DNA of 64,000 bases, from contig CAWCUU010000004.1 of assembly GCA_963798855.1 (NCBI GenBank), forward strand, positions 372,001-436,000, given 5' to 3'. Position 1 is the first letter of the stretch; each line of letters starts with the position of its first letter. The stretch is from CAWCUU01 sp963798855. GTDB lineage: Bacteria > Gemmatimonadota > Gemmatimonadetes > Longimicrobiales > RSA9. Positions 18,347 through 26,123 of the stretch are shown here, one piece after another. Below the pieces are notes generated by a model, which saw nothing but the letters and a program-made list of their open reading frames with translations, searched no databases and was not told the origin of the DNA. A program made the translations under genes and the position numbers.

Positions 18347-18532
18347 GAAAACGCCCAAAGTGGGCGGCGGCCGCGGCCAGCCTGGGTGTTTCGCCGCACC
18401 ATATCGGGGAAAACACCCGAAGTGCCCGGCAGTCGAAGCCAGTGTGGGCGTTTCGCCGCGCTCTATCCCGGAGAACGCCAAAGTGCCCCACAGTCGCGGC
18501 CAGCGCGAGCGTGGGCTATGCCGCCGAGCCCC
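18347..18532. repeat. Three tandem ~62-bp palindromic repeat units between convergent genes
   Basis: Units start at 18347, 18409 and 18471 (period 62; the third is one base shorter and more diverged). Each begins GAAAACxCCC(A/G)AAGTG and ends with an inverted version of the same half. Neighbouring units form hairpins, GGGTGTTT (18384-18391) with AAACACCC (18411-18418) and GGCGTT (18447-18452) with AACGCC (18474-18479), and the T/A to C/G exchange keeps pairing. The array fills the gap between the stops of the serine hydrolase and the TPR gene and may act as a two-way terminator. Confidence 0.8.
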
Positions 18533-19597
18533 TCACTCGCTGCGGCCGCTCAGGTGCCCGAGCCGCTCTTGCGCGTACGCGACCAGGGACTGCAGCCCCG
18601 GATCCGCGTTCTTCCACAGGTGGACGAAGCGGGAGTACTCCTCCGTCGCCTGCTGCTGCTGCCCGAGGCGCTCGTAGATCTGCGCGCAGCGGAGGTGGAT
18701 CATGGGGATGAACGCCGGCTCGTGGTTGGTGAGCTTCATGGCGTTTCGATACCAGTCCAGCGCTTCGCGGTCGCGGCCGAGCTGGTAGAGCAGCTCGGCC
18801 TTCCAGAACCGGCCGAGCTCGAGGTTCAGGATCGAGCTCGGCCCCATCGGCGGAGGCAGGCTGTCCGGGTCGGTACGCAGTAGCGCGAGGGCCTTCTCCG
18901 TCTGCCCTGCGCGCGCGGCGACCTGCGCGCGCAGCTGGGCGGCGAGGGCGTGTACCGTCGGCTCGTAGTCGCCGGCGCCAGGAAGGCTGTCGAGCGCCTG
19001 CGCCGCGCGCAGCGCCGCGTCGCCATCTCCGAGTCGCGAATCGAGGGCACCCATGAGGTAGAGCCGCACGTGCGGGCGCAGCCGCGCGGCGGGTTGGGTG
19101 GCGCCGGGCGCCGCGACGGAGTCCCAGCGGGCGACGCTGCGTCGGACCGCGACGAGATCCTCCCGCGGCACGGGGATGAACGGCAGCAGCGCGGCCGCCA
19201 CGACCTCCGACTCGTAGTCGGGAGCGAACCGAACCGCCTGCTGCCCATAATCCCAGGCCGCGTCCCACCGTCCGCCCTCCAGTGCCAGATCCATGAGCAC
19301 GCCGTAACCGAAGCCGCGCGTGCGGGCGGCCCCGGCCGAGTCCGCGTACCGGCTCGCGATCCGGATCGCGTCCGGCACGTCCTCCGTGAGCTGCACGGGG
19401 TAGACGGCCTCCTCCAGTTGGGGCGGTGCCGCTGTTCCGAGGAAGCGGTCGACGGCGCCGGCGGCGATCACCGAGTCGGCGTGCGCCATCGTATCCAGGA
19501 CGGCGTATGTCGGCACCATCGTGGAGTCACCCCTGAAGGCGGCCGTCAGTCGCGACGCCTTCTGGAAGTCCTGCTCGCCGACCGCGAGCGCGGCCAT
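18533..19597 (-). CDS. C-terminal TPR half of an interrupted FIREL-type signalling protein
   Basis: 354 residues of tetratricopeptide-like helical repeats, ending AYAQERLGHLSGRSE. It is in exactly the same frame as the upstream half (19601-20929); only one codon after a single TGA separates that stop from this ATG. Proteins of this kind in Gemmatimonadota and relatives are single chains of roughly 800 residues, so I read this as the continuation of one gene. If the stop is real, this part could only be made by re-initiation at ATG 19597, which has no ribosome site. The repeats probably mediate protein contacts. Confidence 0.7.
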   Translation of the reverse strand: MAALAVGEQDFQKASRLTAAFRGDSTMVPTYAVLDTMAHADSVIAAGAVDRFLGTAAPPQLEEAVYPVQLTEDVPDAIRIASRYADSAGAARTRGFGYGVLMDLALEGGRWDAAWDYGQQAVRFAPDYESEVVAAALLPFIPVPREDLVAVRRSVARWDSVAAPGATQPAARLRPHVRLYLMGALDSRLGDGDAALRAAQALDSLPGAGDYEPTVHALAAQLRAQVAARAGQTEKALALLRTDPDSLPPPMGPSSILNLELGRFWKAELLYQLGRDREALDWYRNAMKLTNHEPAFIPMIHLRCAQIYERLGQQQQATEEYSRFVHLWKNADPGLQSLVAYAQERLGHLSGRSE

Positions 19598-19600
19598 CGT

Positions 19601-20929
19601 TCATATCGGGCACAGGAACTTCGGGTCGTCATCGAGCACGCTGCGCAGCAAGTCCTGGGTCTCGTCCAGAGAGCGGCCCTGCGCCGGCGCGGCCGCGACC
19701 AGCATCTCCGCGAGCTGGTACGTCGCCTCCATGTCCCCGGGGTAGTCCCGCAGCAGCTCCCGGTAACGCCGCTCCCCCTCCGCCATGCGGCCGTGCAGCG
19801 GCGCGTCGAAGGCCAGGAGCAGGCGCCGCTCCCGATCGCCCAGATGGGAGCTCACCATGACGGCGCTCTCCGCCGCGCGGTGCGCGAGCTCGATGCGACG
19901 ACGAGATGAAGCCGCCACGGCCAGCCGGTAGTAGGCGAGCGCGAAGGTGGTGTCCAGCCGGACGGCATTCTGGAAGCCGGCGATCGCGCTGTCGTAGCGG
20001 GCGGACCGCAGGAACTGCTCCGCGCCCAGGTACGCCTTCAGCGCCGGCAGCGACTCCGTCGTCACCGCAGCGGTCCGCGCCAGCTCGGCGCCATGTCCTT
20101 CGCGGAGCGTCGCCATCAGCTTCGCCGAGAGCTGATCGACCAGTGAGAACAGCTCCGTGGTGTCGCCCTCGACCTGCGCCGTTCCGACGGCCGCCGACGC
20201 GGAATCGCCCTCGTCGTACAGAGACGCGTCGATCCGCACGCGCCCGGCGGTCTCGTACACGCTGCCGAGCAGGAACAGTCGCGCCCCGAGTCGATCCGCC
20301 AGCTCACGACCCTGACGCGGATCCATCTGCGTCGCCCCGTCGCCGGACGCGACCGTCAGCACCATGCCCGGCGCGACCGAGCGGAGGTTGGCCGCGCCGT
20401 CCAGATTGCGGCTCAGCAGATCGACGAGCCCCTCGCGCAGGTACGCTACGGACTGGCCACCGCGGACCGTGAACGGCAGCACCGCCAGCGCCTGGGGATC
20501 CGCCGCTTCGCCGCGGCCCCCGCGCCGGAACGCGTAGAAGCCGGCTCCCCCCATCCCGAGGACGAGGATCGCGGCCGCGGCCCACCCGAGACGCCGCCCG
20601 CCGCTCGTGCCGCCGCCCGCCGCCCGCTCAATCGCCCCGCCCGCGGTCAGACTCTCCTCCGCGTCCGAGCGGTCGCGCCGGACGCCTTCCGGCGACCAGT
20701 CGAAGGCCCACGACAGCCCGAGCGCCACGGGCAATCCGAGGATGGCGAGGACGACCAGCACCGTATTCACCCACGCCGGCACGCCCAGCGGGGCGAACGT
20801 GAGCTGCGCTCCCTCGAGCACGACGAAGGCGCCGCCCACGTACGCCGCCGCGACGTGGAACACGCGACGACGCCGCAACTCGCGAATGAATCGCTGGATC
20901 GAGGACGGCCCCTGAGCCATGGAGTCCAC
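19601..20929 (-). CDS. N-terminal half of an interrupted membrane-anchored TPR/TolB-like protein
   Basis: 442 residues. The start has the signature FIRELRRRRVFHVAAAYV, then two hydrophobic hairpin segments (about 25-80) and WAFDWSPEGV, a linker, a third membrane segment (about 112-130), and a periplasmic TolB-N-like domain (ALAVLPFTVRGG, about 147) followed by TPRs. The family is often fused to adenylate-cyclase or DNA-binding domains; none is present here. The chain stops at KFLCPI followed by TGA and resumes in frame as MAALAVGEQDFQ, so the full gene is probably 18533-20929. Whether the stop is a sequencing error or a true nonsense change is open. Confidence 0.75.
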   Translation of the reverse strand: MDSMAQGPSSIQRFIRELRRRRVFHVAAAYVGGAFVVLEGAQLTFAPLGVPAWVNTVLVVLAILGLPVALGLSWAFDWSPEGVRRDRSDAEESLTAGGAIERAAGGGTSGGRRLGWAAAAILVLGMGGAGFYAFRRGGRGEAADPQALAVLPFTVRGGQSVAYLREGLVDLLSRNLDGAANLRSVAPGMVLTVASGDGATQMDPRQGRELADRLGARLFLLGSVYETAGRVRIDASLYDEGDSASAAVGTAQVEGDTTELFSLVDQLSAKLMATLREGHGAELARTAAVTTESLPALKAYLGAEQFLRSARYDSAIAGFQNAVRLDTTFALAYYRLAVAASSRRRIELAHRAAESAVMVSSHLGDRERRLLLAFDAPLHGRMAEGERRYRELLRDYPGDMEATYQLAEMLVAAAPAQGRSLDETQDLLRSVLDDDPKFLCPI

Positions 20930-21262
20930 TTCGCGCCCCGTCGGCGGCGCGCGCGGAAGGTGACGGGCTTGCGGCGGGAACGGCTATACTATCGCACCTC
21001 GTACGAAACCCCGGCAAGCCGGCCGACGCCCGACCCCGGCTCGAAAACCATCGGCGAATCTGTTCCGGCTTCCGACTACCACCACGCGGGACTCCCCGAT
21101 AACACGCCGCCGCCCAATCGCCCATATAGAGCGCGCGACCCCCACCGATGGGCTGCCGCCCGGCTGATCCCGCGAGGAGGCACGACCGCGCCGTTCGAGG
21201 ATGTTCGGTCTGGTCGGGCCGGCGTGCTTGACCCCGTGGTTAGCAATCGCTAACTTCTGACC
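20930..21262. other. 333-base divergent intergenic region
   Basis: Separates the leftward TPR gene from the rightward tetR gene. The right end holds the tetR promoter/operator (separate entry). A TAGTAT element on the minus strand near 20990 could be a -10 for the TPR gene, but I find no matching -35. Nothing else is recognisable. Confidence 0.5.
21228..21262 (+). promoter_or_regulatory. tetR promoter with overlapping operator GTTAGC-N4-GCTAAC
   Basis: TTGACC (21228-21233) and TAACTT (21251-21256) are separated by 17 bases. The perfect inverted repeat GTTAGCAATCGCTAAC (21239-21254) covers the spacer and half of the -10, so a bound TetR would block its own promoter. The predicted transcript start falls on or next to the ATG at 21263 and there is no ribosome site, so the mRNA is probably leaderless. 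Confidence 0.8.
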
Positions 21263-21862
21263 ATGAGTTCACCCGCTCCCTTCTACGTGAAGCAGGACGA
21301 CCCTCCGGCGAAGCGCGAGATCCTGCGCGCGGCCCTCACGCTCTTCAGCCGCCAGGGACTCGCGGCGACCAGCGTGCGCGACATCGCCGCGGAGAGTGGA
21401 TATACCAACCCCGCGCTCTACAAGCACTTCGCGAGCAAGGACGATCTGGCGCTCTACCTCTTCGAGACCTGTCACGCACGCGTCTGGAAGATCTGTTCGA
21501 CGGCGCTCTCCTCGGGCGAGGGCTTCGACGAGAAGCTGAACGCGTACATCGCCGCCTGGCTGCAGCTGCTCGACGACGAGCCGGAGGCGCTCGCGTTCCT
21601 GTCGGACAGCGCTCGCGTCCTCTGGCCGCGAGCCCGAGCGGGCCTGCGCCGGAGGACGATGATCGGCCTGGCTCGGTCGCTGGTGCGGGAGGCGCCGGGG
21701 GTCCGCGGTCGCGCCGCCACGATCGACCCGGACGTCGCCGCCGCGACCATCGAGGGCACCCTGGCCGAACTCGGCCGCATGATCGAGGTCGGCGTCGTTC
21801 GCGGACCCGCGCGCCGGTGGCACGGCAGGCTGGTCGCCCTGTTCCGCCGGCTCGTCGGCTGA
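21263..21862 (+). CDS. TetR/AcrR family transcriptional regulator
   Basis: 199 residues. The helix-turn-helix spans about residues 36-56 (TSVRDIAAESGYTNPALYKH), preceded by the usual REILRAALTLFSRQG. The C-terminal ligand domain is not assignable to a known subfamily. It very probably represses itself and the downstream membrane-protein gene, because the same inverted repeat GTTAGC-N4-GCTAAC lies at both promoters. The stop is followed at once by eight Ts, with a weak GCCG/CGGC stem before them, perhaps a partial terminator. Confidence 0.9.
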   Translation: MSSPAPFYVKQDDPPAKREILRAALTLFSRQGLAATSVRDIAAESGYTNPALYKHFASKDDLALYLFETCHARVWKICSTALSSGEGFDEKLNAYIAAWLQLLDDEPEALAFLSDSARVLWPRARAGLRRRTMIGLARSLVREAPGVRGRAATIDPDVAAATIEGTLAELGRMIEVGVVRGPARRWHGRLVALFRRLVG

Positions 21863-21867
21863 TTTTT

Positions 21868-21897
21868 TTTACCCCGTGAGTTAGCGAACGCTAACTA
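21868..21897 (+). promoter_or_regulatory. Second copy of the TetR operator, in the promoter of the membrane-protein gene
   Basis: GTTAGCGAACGCTAAC at 21880-21895 has the same arms and 4-base spacer as the site before tetR. The surrounding promoter is also similar: TTTACC (21868-21873), 18 bases, TAACTA (21892-21897), with the shared string ACCCCGTG. The downstream start at 21927 has a normal GGAAGGAG ribosome site. Confidence 0.8.
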
Positions 21898-21926
21898 CCG
21901 TCGACTCTTCGGAAGGAGACAAGCTC

Positions 21927-22622
21927 ATGTTCGCCGTCGACCATGCCGCGACCGCGCTGCTGATCAAGCGGCGCTATCCCACCGTGTCGCTCGTTCCGCT
22001 GCTCCTCGCTGTCCAGGCGATGGAGCTCGCGTGGGTGCTCCTGAACTTCCTCGGAATCGAGCGGACGACCACGGGACCGGTCGTACGGAGCGTCGCCGAC
22101 ATCCATCTGGCTTACATGCCGTACTCGCATTCGGTTGCGACGGCGCTCGGCGCGGCGCTGCTGGCCTGGCTGGTGATCGAGCGGGGCACGGGCCGGCGCG
22201 AGCTCGGACGCGCGGTCGCTCTGGGAATCGCCTCACACCTCGTGCTTGACCTCCTGACGCACGCTCAGGACATCGTGCTCGCGCCGGGAGTAGCCTCGCC
22301 GAAGCTGGGTCTCGGCCTGTACGACGCGGCGCCGGTGGCAGCGTTCGTTGTGGAGCTCGCGTACGGCGTGGCGTGCTGGGGGATCTACCGAGGTGGACGG
22401 GGCCTCCTGGCGCTGGTCGTGCTGGGAAACCTCGCCGACCTTTCGCTTCTCTCCCCTGCCGTTCCGGGACCGGAGGGTTGGCTGGCGGGTCATCCGGAGG
22501 TGGTGGTCGGCCTCGTCGCCGCACAGATCGTCGTCACGTTGGCGCTGACCGGCGTGCTCGCACGGCGGGAGGGCGGGGAGGGAGTCCCCGCTGCGGCGAT
22601 GGCCCGGCTCCGGGCAACGTGA
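21927..22622 (+). CDS. TetR-controlled membrane protein, resembling membrane-bound metal-dependent hydrolases (YdjM/DUF457-like)
   Basis: 231 residues with about six hydrophobic segments. Conserved polar positions sit in otherwise hydrophobic sequence: VDHAA at the start, DIHLAYMPYSHS (about 62-73) and SHLVLDLLTHAQDI (about 98-111). This His/Asp pattern is like that of the DUF457/YdjM group of predicted membrane-bound metal hydrolases, but the match is by eye and the function is unproven. It lies directly downstream of tetR and shares its operator, so it is probably the regulator's main target. Confidence 0.72.
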   Translation: MFAVDHAATALLIKRRYPTVSLVPLLLAVQAMELAWVLLNFLGIERTTTGPVVRSVADIHLAYMPYSHSVATALGAALLAWLVIERGTGRRELGRAVALGIASHLVLDLLTHAQDIVLAPGVASPKLGLGLYDAAPVAAFVVELAYGVACWGIYRGGRGLLALVVLGNLADLSLLSPAVPGPEGWLAGHPEVVVGLVAAQIVVTLALTGVLARREGGEGVPAAAMARLRAT

Positions 22623-22804
22623 TCCTCGTCGGTCCCGGGTCGCGGGCCGTAGGCGCCGCACCCCGGCGGAGCCGAACCTTTCCTTGCGCACAGCGTGGCG
22701 GGATCCGGCGAAGGGAACTTCGCTTCGCGTTGTCGAGTTCTCGGAATCCGAAGAGCGCCGGACCGCACGGCGCACGAGCGGCGCCCTTTCACGATTTTCC
22801 GGCG

Positions 22805-23650
22805 ATGACCATGCCTTACCGATACTCGTGGACCCTGATCCTCGTCGCGGCCCTGGCCGCCTGCAGCGGCGACTCCGATCCGATCACGCCCGAACCGCCC
22901 GATCCTCCCGCCGCCGCGGGATTACTGAGGGACGTCGTGCTCTCGAACCTCCCGTCGCCGTATTACCACTTCGCGTACGACACCGCGGGCCGGATCACGG
23001 CCGCGTCCTTCGCGTCGGGACTCAGGAAATACGAGGTGGCATACGACGGCGGCAGGATCACGGAGATGCGAGAAGTGGCCTACCTGGGCAACGACACCGT
23101 TACGGCGGGGGACAGGCTGGAATACTTCTACGACGACGCCGGTCGAGTCGCCGTGATCTCCTACGTCAATACGAACGGGCTCGTCTACACACGTCTCGTC
23201 TTCACGTACGACGGCGAGAGGCTCACCCGGATCGAGCGGCAGGTGAAGGTCACCGACGGCTTCATCATCGACAAGCTGACGGCGCTGACGTACTACGCGG
23301 ACGGCAACCTGCTGGAGCTCGCCGTGCGCCGTCCGGCAATCGACGGGCAGCCGGAAACGACGACCGTCGACATCTTCGAGCGCTACAATGACGGGATCAA
23401 CGTCGACGGCTTCGGCCTCATCCACGAGGAATTCTTCGATCACCTGTTCCTGCTGCCCGGAGTGCAGCTCCAGAGAGGCAACCCCGGCAGGGCGATCCGC
23501 GGCGGCGACGGCATCAACTTCGAGGTCGACTACAGCTACGTCTACGACGATGCTCATCGCCCGCGGTCGAAGAGCGGAAATCTGACGATTTCGAACGGCC
23601 AGGATGCGGGACGGACGTTCCGGATCGGGTCGACGTTCTCGTATTACTGA
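22805..23650 (+). CDS. Lipoprotein with YD-like repeats, unknown function
   Basis: 281 residues. A classical lipoprotein signal ends LVAALAACSGD (lipobox LAAC). The mature chain has repeated short motifs of the Rhs/YD kind: YDTAGRITA, YDGGRITEM, YDDAGRVAV, YDGERLTRI, YYADGNLLEL and YDDAHRPRS, spaced about 20-30 residues, so it likely forms a beta-repeat structure at the outer membrane or periplasm. No toxin domain is attached. Two ATGs two codons apart (22805, 22811) can start it. Confidence 0.78.
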   Translation: MTMPYRYSWTLILVAALAACSGDSDPITPEPPDPPAAAGLLRDVVLSNLPSPYYHFAYDTAGRITAASFASGLRKYEVAYDGGRITEMREVAYLGNDTVTAGDRLEYFYDDAGRVAVISYVNTNGLVYTRLVFTYDGERLTRIERQVKVTDGFIIDKLTALTYYADGNLLELAVRRPAIDGQPETTTVDIFERYNDGINVDGFGLIHEEFFDHLFLLPGVQLQRGNPGRAIRGGDGINFEVDYSYVYDDAHRPRSKSGNLTISNGQDAGRTFRIGSTFSYY

Positions 23651-23667
23651 GGCTGCGGAGGCGAAGC

Positions 23668-24177
23668 ATGTGGATCGGAGACTTCCACCGCGCGGCGGTG
23701 CCGTTCGCCGCCGCGCTCGCCGGATGCGTCGCGCTCGCTTCGAGCCCCACCGTCGCGGGAGCGCAGCAGCCGATGCCCGTCGTACGCGGCGTTCTCATTC
23801 ACGTCGACGCGACCGCCGGCCCTGACACCGTCGTGTTCCGTCGCTCCACCACCCGGGCGGGCGTCGACTCGGTGACGGGGACGCGAACGGTCGTGACGCG
23901 GGTCCTCAGTGGGGAACACGCGGGTTTGCGGAGGCCACGTGGGTGGAGCGCCGGCCTGCCCTACGGCCCTGGTGGGTTGCCGCGCTCAGCCGCCTCGAGC
24001 CCGTCGAGGACGACCTCGAGTCCACTGGTGAATTCCACATCCGGCGGAACGGCGGCGGCGGCGCGGGCCGTCGCCGACAGGTTTGGATACTCGTCAGCAG
24101 GCAACCCCGCGAGCACTTTCGTGCCCCTCCCCGAGAGCGGTCCGAAGTACTCCACCTGGACGGCGCCGATCAGGTAG
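23668..24177 (+). CDS. Small secreted protein, probably truncated; overlaps a convergent tetR gene
   Basis: A signal peptide is clear (FAAALAGCVALASSPTVAGAQ) and GGAG precedes the ATG. Only the first ~85 residues look like protein (VVRGVLIHVDATAG, VFRRSTTRAGVDS). From about 23961 the frame is simply the antisense of the TetR gene, with a composition that looks non-coding. The real gene may have lost its 3' end or have a frameshift near 23930. Family not recognised. Confidence 0.35.
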   Translation: MWIGDFHRAAVPFAAALAGCVALASSPTVAGAQQPMPVVRGVLIHVDATAGPDTVVFRRSTTRAGVDSVTGTRTVVTRVLSGEHAGLRRPRGWSAGLPYGPGGLPRSAASSPSRTTSSPLVNSTSGGTAAAARAVADRFGYSSAGNPASTFVPLPESGPKYSTWTAPIR

Positions 24178-24599
24178 CTCAGGAGCGTGCGGAAGGCGAT
24201 CACGCGATCCTTGCCTTCGAAGCCCCCCGCTGTGAGAGCGGCGAGCATCGCCTCGCCCCAGCCCACGGAAGCCGCGCTGCTCTGACGGCGTGTCAGCAGT
24301 AGCGGAACGATCGACGGACGGGACCGCATGGCCCGCCACGCACGGCTCATAAGCGTCCTCACGCTCTGCCGCCAGTCCACATCGGTCGGCAGCCTGAGGT
24401 CAAGGGTTCCGATCACCGCTTCGACGACGAGCGCCTCGATATCGTCGCGGCCTTCCACGTAGCGGTACAGGGTCATCGCGCCGACCCCCAGCCGCGCCGC
24501 GACGGAGCGGATCGACAGCGCGTCGAGCCCGTCGCCGTCGATCACGGCGAGGGCGGCATCGGCGATGGCGGAGCGGGTGAGAGATCGGGGTCGAGGCAT
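23961..24599 (-). CDS. TetR family regulator of the divergent peroxiredoxin operon
   Basis: 212 residues. The N-terminal HTH reads SIRSVAARLGVGAMTLYRYV (about 29-48), typical of the TetR/AcrR group with a C-terminal TetR_C-like dimer domain. It is divergent from the peroxiredoxin-DUF2269 pair, with only 69 bases between the two starts, and that gap holds two palindromes. It probably represses both directions. Its own promoter places the transcript start about 5 bases before the ATG, so the leader is almost absent. Confidence 0.88.
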   Translation of the reverse strand: MPRPRSLTRSAIADAALAVIDGDGLDALSIRSVAARLGVGAMTLYRYVEGRDDIEALVVEAVIGTLDLRLPTDVDWRQSVRTLMSRAWRAMRSRPSIVPLLLTRRQSSAASVGWGEAMLAALTAGGFEGKDRVIAFRTLLSYLIGAVQVEYFGPLSGRGTKVLAGLPADEYPNLSATARAAAAVPPDVEFTSGLEVVLDGLEAAERGNPPGP

Positions 24600-24603
24600 G
24601 GTC

Positions 24604-24652
24604 TTGACAAAAGATACGGCGTACGCCTATCCATGTAAAGCGTACACTGTAC
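24604..24652. promoter_or_regulatory. Divergent promoters and palindromes between tetR and the peroxiredoxin gene
   Basis: Rightward: TTGACA (24604-24609), 18 bases, TATCCA (24628-24633). Leftward: TTTACA (24639-24634), 17 bases, TATCTT (24616-24611). A perfect palindrome GGCGTACGCC (24618-24627) and the inverted pair GTAC-ACT-GTAC (24642-24652) share the GCGTAC core and overlap the promoters. These are the likely operators of the TetR protein. Confidence 0.7.
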
Positions 24653-24668
24653 CCTTAAAGGAGGGCTC

Positions 24669-25367
24669 ATGAAACACCCTCGCCGCGCGCGACGCCTCGA
24701 CGACTCCACCCGGATCCCGGCTCGCGAGCTGACCAGCGTCTCGGGACGACCGATCCGTGTCCCGTGCGCCGACGCGATCGTGCACCTTCAGTTCCGGCGT
24801 TTCGCCGGCTGCCCCGTCTGCAATCTCCACCTCGCCTCCTTCGTTCGTGGGGCCCGCGAGATTCGCGGCGCCTCGATCCGGGAGGTCGTGGTGTTCCATT
24901 CATCGACCGAGGCGCTGCGTCCGCACGTGTCCGACCTCCCGTTCGATGTGGTAGCGGACCCCGAGAAAACGCTGTACAGGGAGTTCGGAGTCGAATCCTC
25001 CCTGCGCGCTATTCTCGATCCCCACGTGTGGTGGCCGATCGCGAGAGGGGTGCTGCGCAGCCTGTGGGCGGTGCTGCGGGATGGGCGCCCGGTTCCTTCG
25101 ATCGATCCGGCCGGTGGTCGGCTGGGGCTCCCCGCGGACTTCCTCATCTCTCCCGACGGCCGAATCCTGGCCAGCAAGTACGGCAGGCACGCGTACGACC
25201 AATGGTCCGTCGAGGAGCTGCTCGAGATCGTCCGCGGGCCGGCGCCCGCCGGCGGGGAGCGCCAGGAACACGGACCGGGGCGGCCGCGGACCGTCGGGTC
25301 CGCCAGCCTCGCGCAGCCGGTCGCCGCGGCAACAGTAGAGCGATCGGTCGCAGGGAGGGAACCATGA
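24669..25367 (+). CDS. Peroxiredoxin-like (AhpC/TSA_2-type) protein
   Basis: 232 residues, thioredoxin fold. The redox motif is GCPVC at Cys48/Cys51, followed by NLHLASFVRGAREI. The stretches VVVFHSS, FDVVADPEKTLYREFGVESS and LPADFLISPDGRIL are those of peroxiredoxin-like AhpC/TSA family proteins. It probably reduces peroxides or serves as a thiol oxidoreductase in the cytoplasm. AAAGGAGGG lies just before the ATG. It is translationally coupled to the DUF2269-like gene (ATGA overlap) and controlled by the divergent TetR. Confidence 0.85.
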   Translation: MKHPRRARRLDDSTRIPARELTSVSGRPIRVPCADAIVHLQFRRFAGCPVCNLHLASFVRGAREIRGASIREVVVFHSSTEALRPHVSDLPFDVVADPEKTLYREFGVESSLRAILDPHVWWPIARGVLRSLWAVLRDGRPVPSIDPAGGRLGLPADFLISPDGRILASKYGRHAYDQWSVEELLEIVRGPAPAGGERQEHGPGRPRTVGSASLAQPVAAATVERSVAGREP

Positions 25368-25963
25368 TCTACTACAGGATCGCCCTGTTCCTGCACATCG
25401 TCGGCGCCCTCGGGCTGTTCGTGGGGCTGGGCCTCGAGTGGATGAGCGTGCGGCAGCTTCGACGGGCGTTCACCGGCGGGGAAGCGATCGGGTGGATCCG
25501 CCCCCTGGGGTCGCTGCGCCGGCTGTATCCGGCATCCATGGCCGCGATCCTCGCCTCCGGGCTGTACATGACTGCCGCTGGCTGGGGTCGCGTCTGGTGG
25601 GCCGTCTTCGGGCTGATCGGGATGGTGCTCATCGCCGCGATCGGACGCGGGCTCGCCGGCGGACGCATGAGCGCCGTCCGGCGCGCGACCTTCGAGGAGG
25701 GCGGTCCGCTCTCCCCGGCTTCCCGCGCCCTGCTCCGAGACCCGGTCCTCTGGGGCTCGGTCCAGGCGCGCGTCGCACTCGCGCTGGGGATCGTCTTCCT
25801 GATGAGCGTCAAGCCCGGCCTGACGGGATCCCTCGCAACGCTCGCTGTCGCTTCGCTCGCCGGGATCGCCGCGAGCACGCGCGCCTGGGGGCGCCGCTCT
25901 GAGAGCGACTCGACGGTGACAGGTGCTGGCTCCCACAAACAACCACTCCTCGCAAAGGATTAG
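25364..25963 (+). CDS. DUF2269-like integral membrane protein
   Basis: 199 residues with about five hydrophobic segments. The opening RIALFLHIVGALGLFVGLG and the repeated small-residue helices fit the DUF2269 family of predicted membrane proteins. The start overlaps the peroxiredoxin stop as ATGA, with GGGAGGG ahead, so the two proteins are made together. Function unknown; a link to thiol or peroxide stress is inferred from its partner only. Confidence 0.75.
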   Translation: MIYYRIALFLHIVGALGLFVGLGLEWMSVRQLRRAFTGGEAIGWIRPLGSLRRLYPASMAAILASGLYMTAAGWGRVWWAVFGLIGMVLIAAIGRGLAGGRMSAVRRATFEEGGPLSPASRALLRDPVLWGSVQARVALALGIVFLMSVKPGLTGSLATLAVASLAGIAASTRAWGRRSESDSTVTGAGSHKQPLLAKD

Positions 25964-26123
25964 AAGGTCGTTGAAGTACTGGGTTGCGGGCGGCACGGGG
26001 CCATCTCCAGCCCTGGCGCTCCTCCCCGGTGGCGTTCGACATCGCGTCGTCGCGCCGCCTCGGATCTGGCCCGTGGCGCCCGCAACGCGGCTCGCTCCAG
26101 TTCTTCAGCGGCCTTCTAGAACC

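Noticed and set aside
19601..19603. Selenocysteine or programmed readthrough at the TGA in the TPR gene
   Set aside because: No supporting stem-loop was seen and the residue lies in a TPR region without a redox motif. A mutation or sequencing error is simpler.
21863..21870. Run of eight Ts after tetR as a strong terminator
   Set aside because: The stem before it (GCCG/CGGC) is only 4 bp and overlaps the stop codon, so I list it only as a weak possibility.
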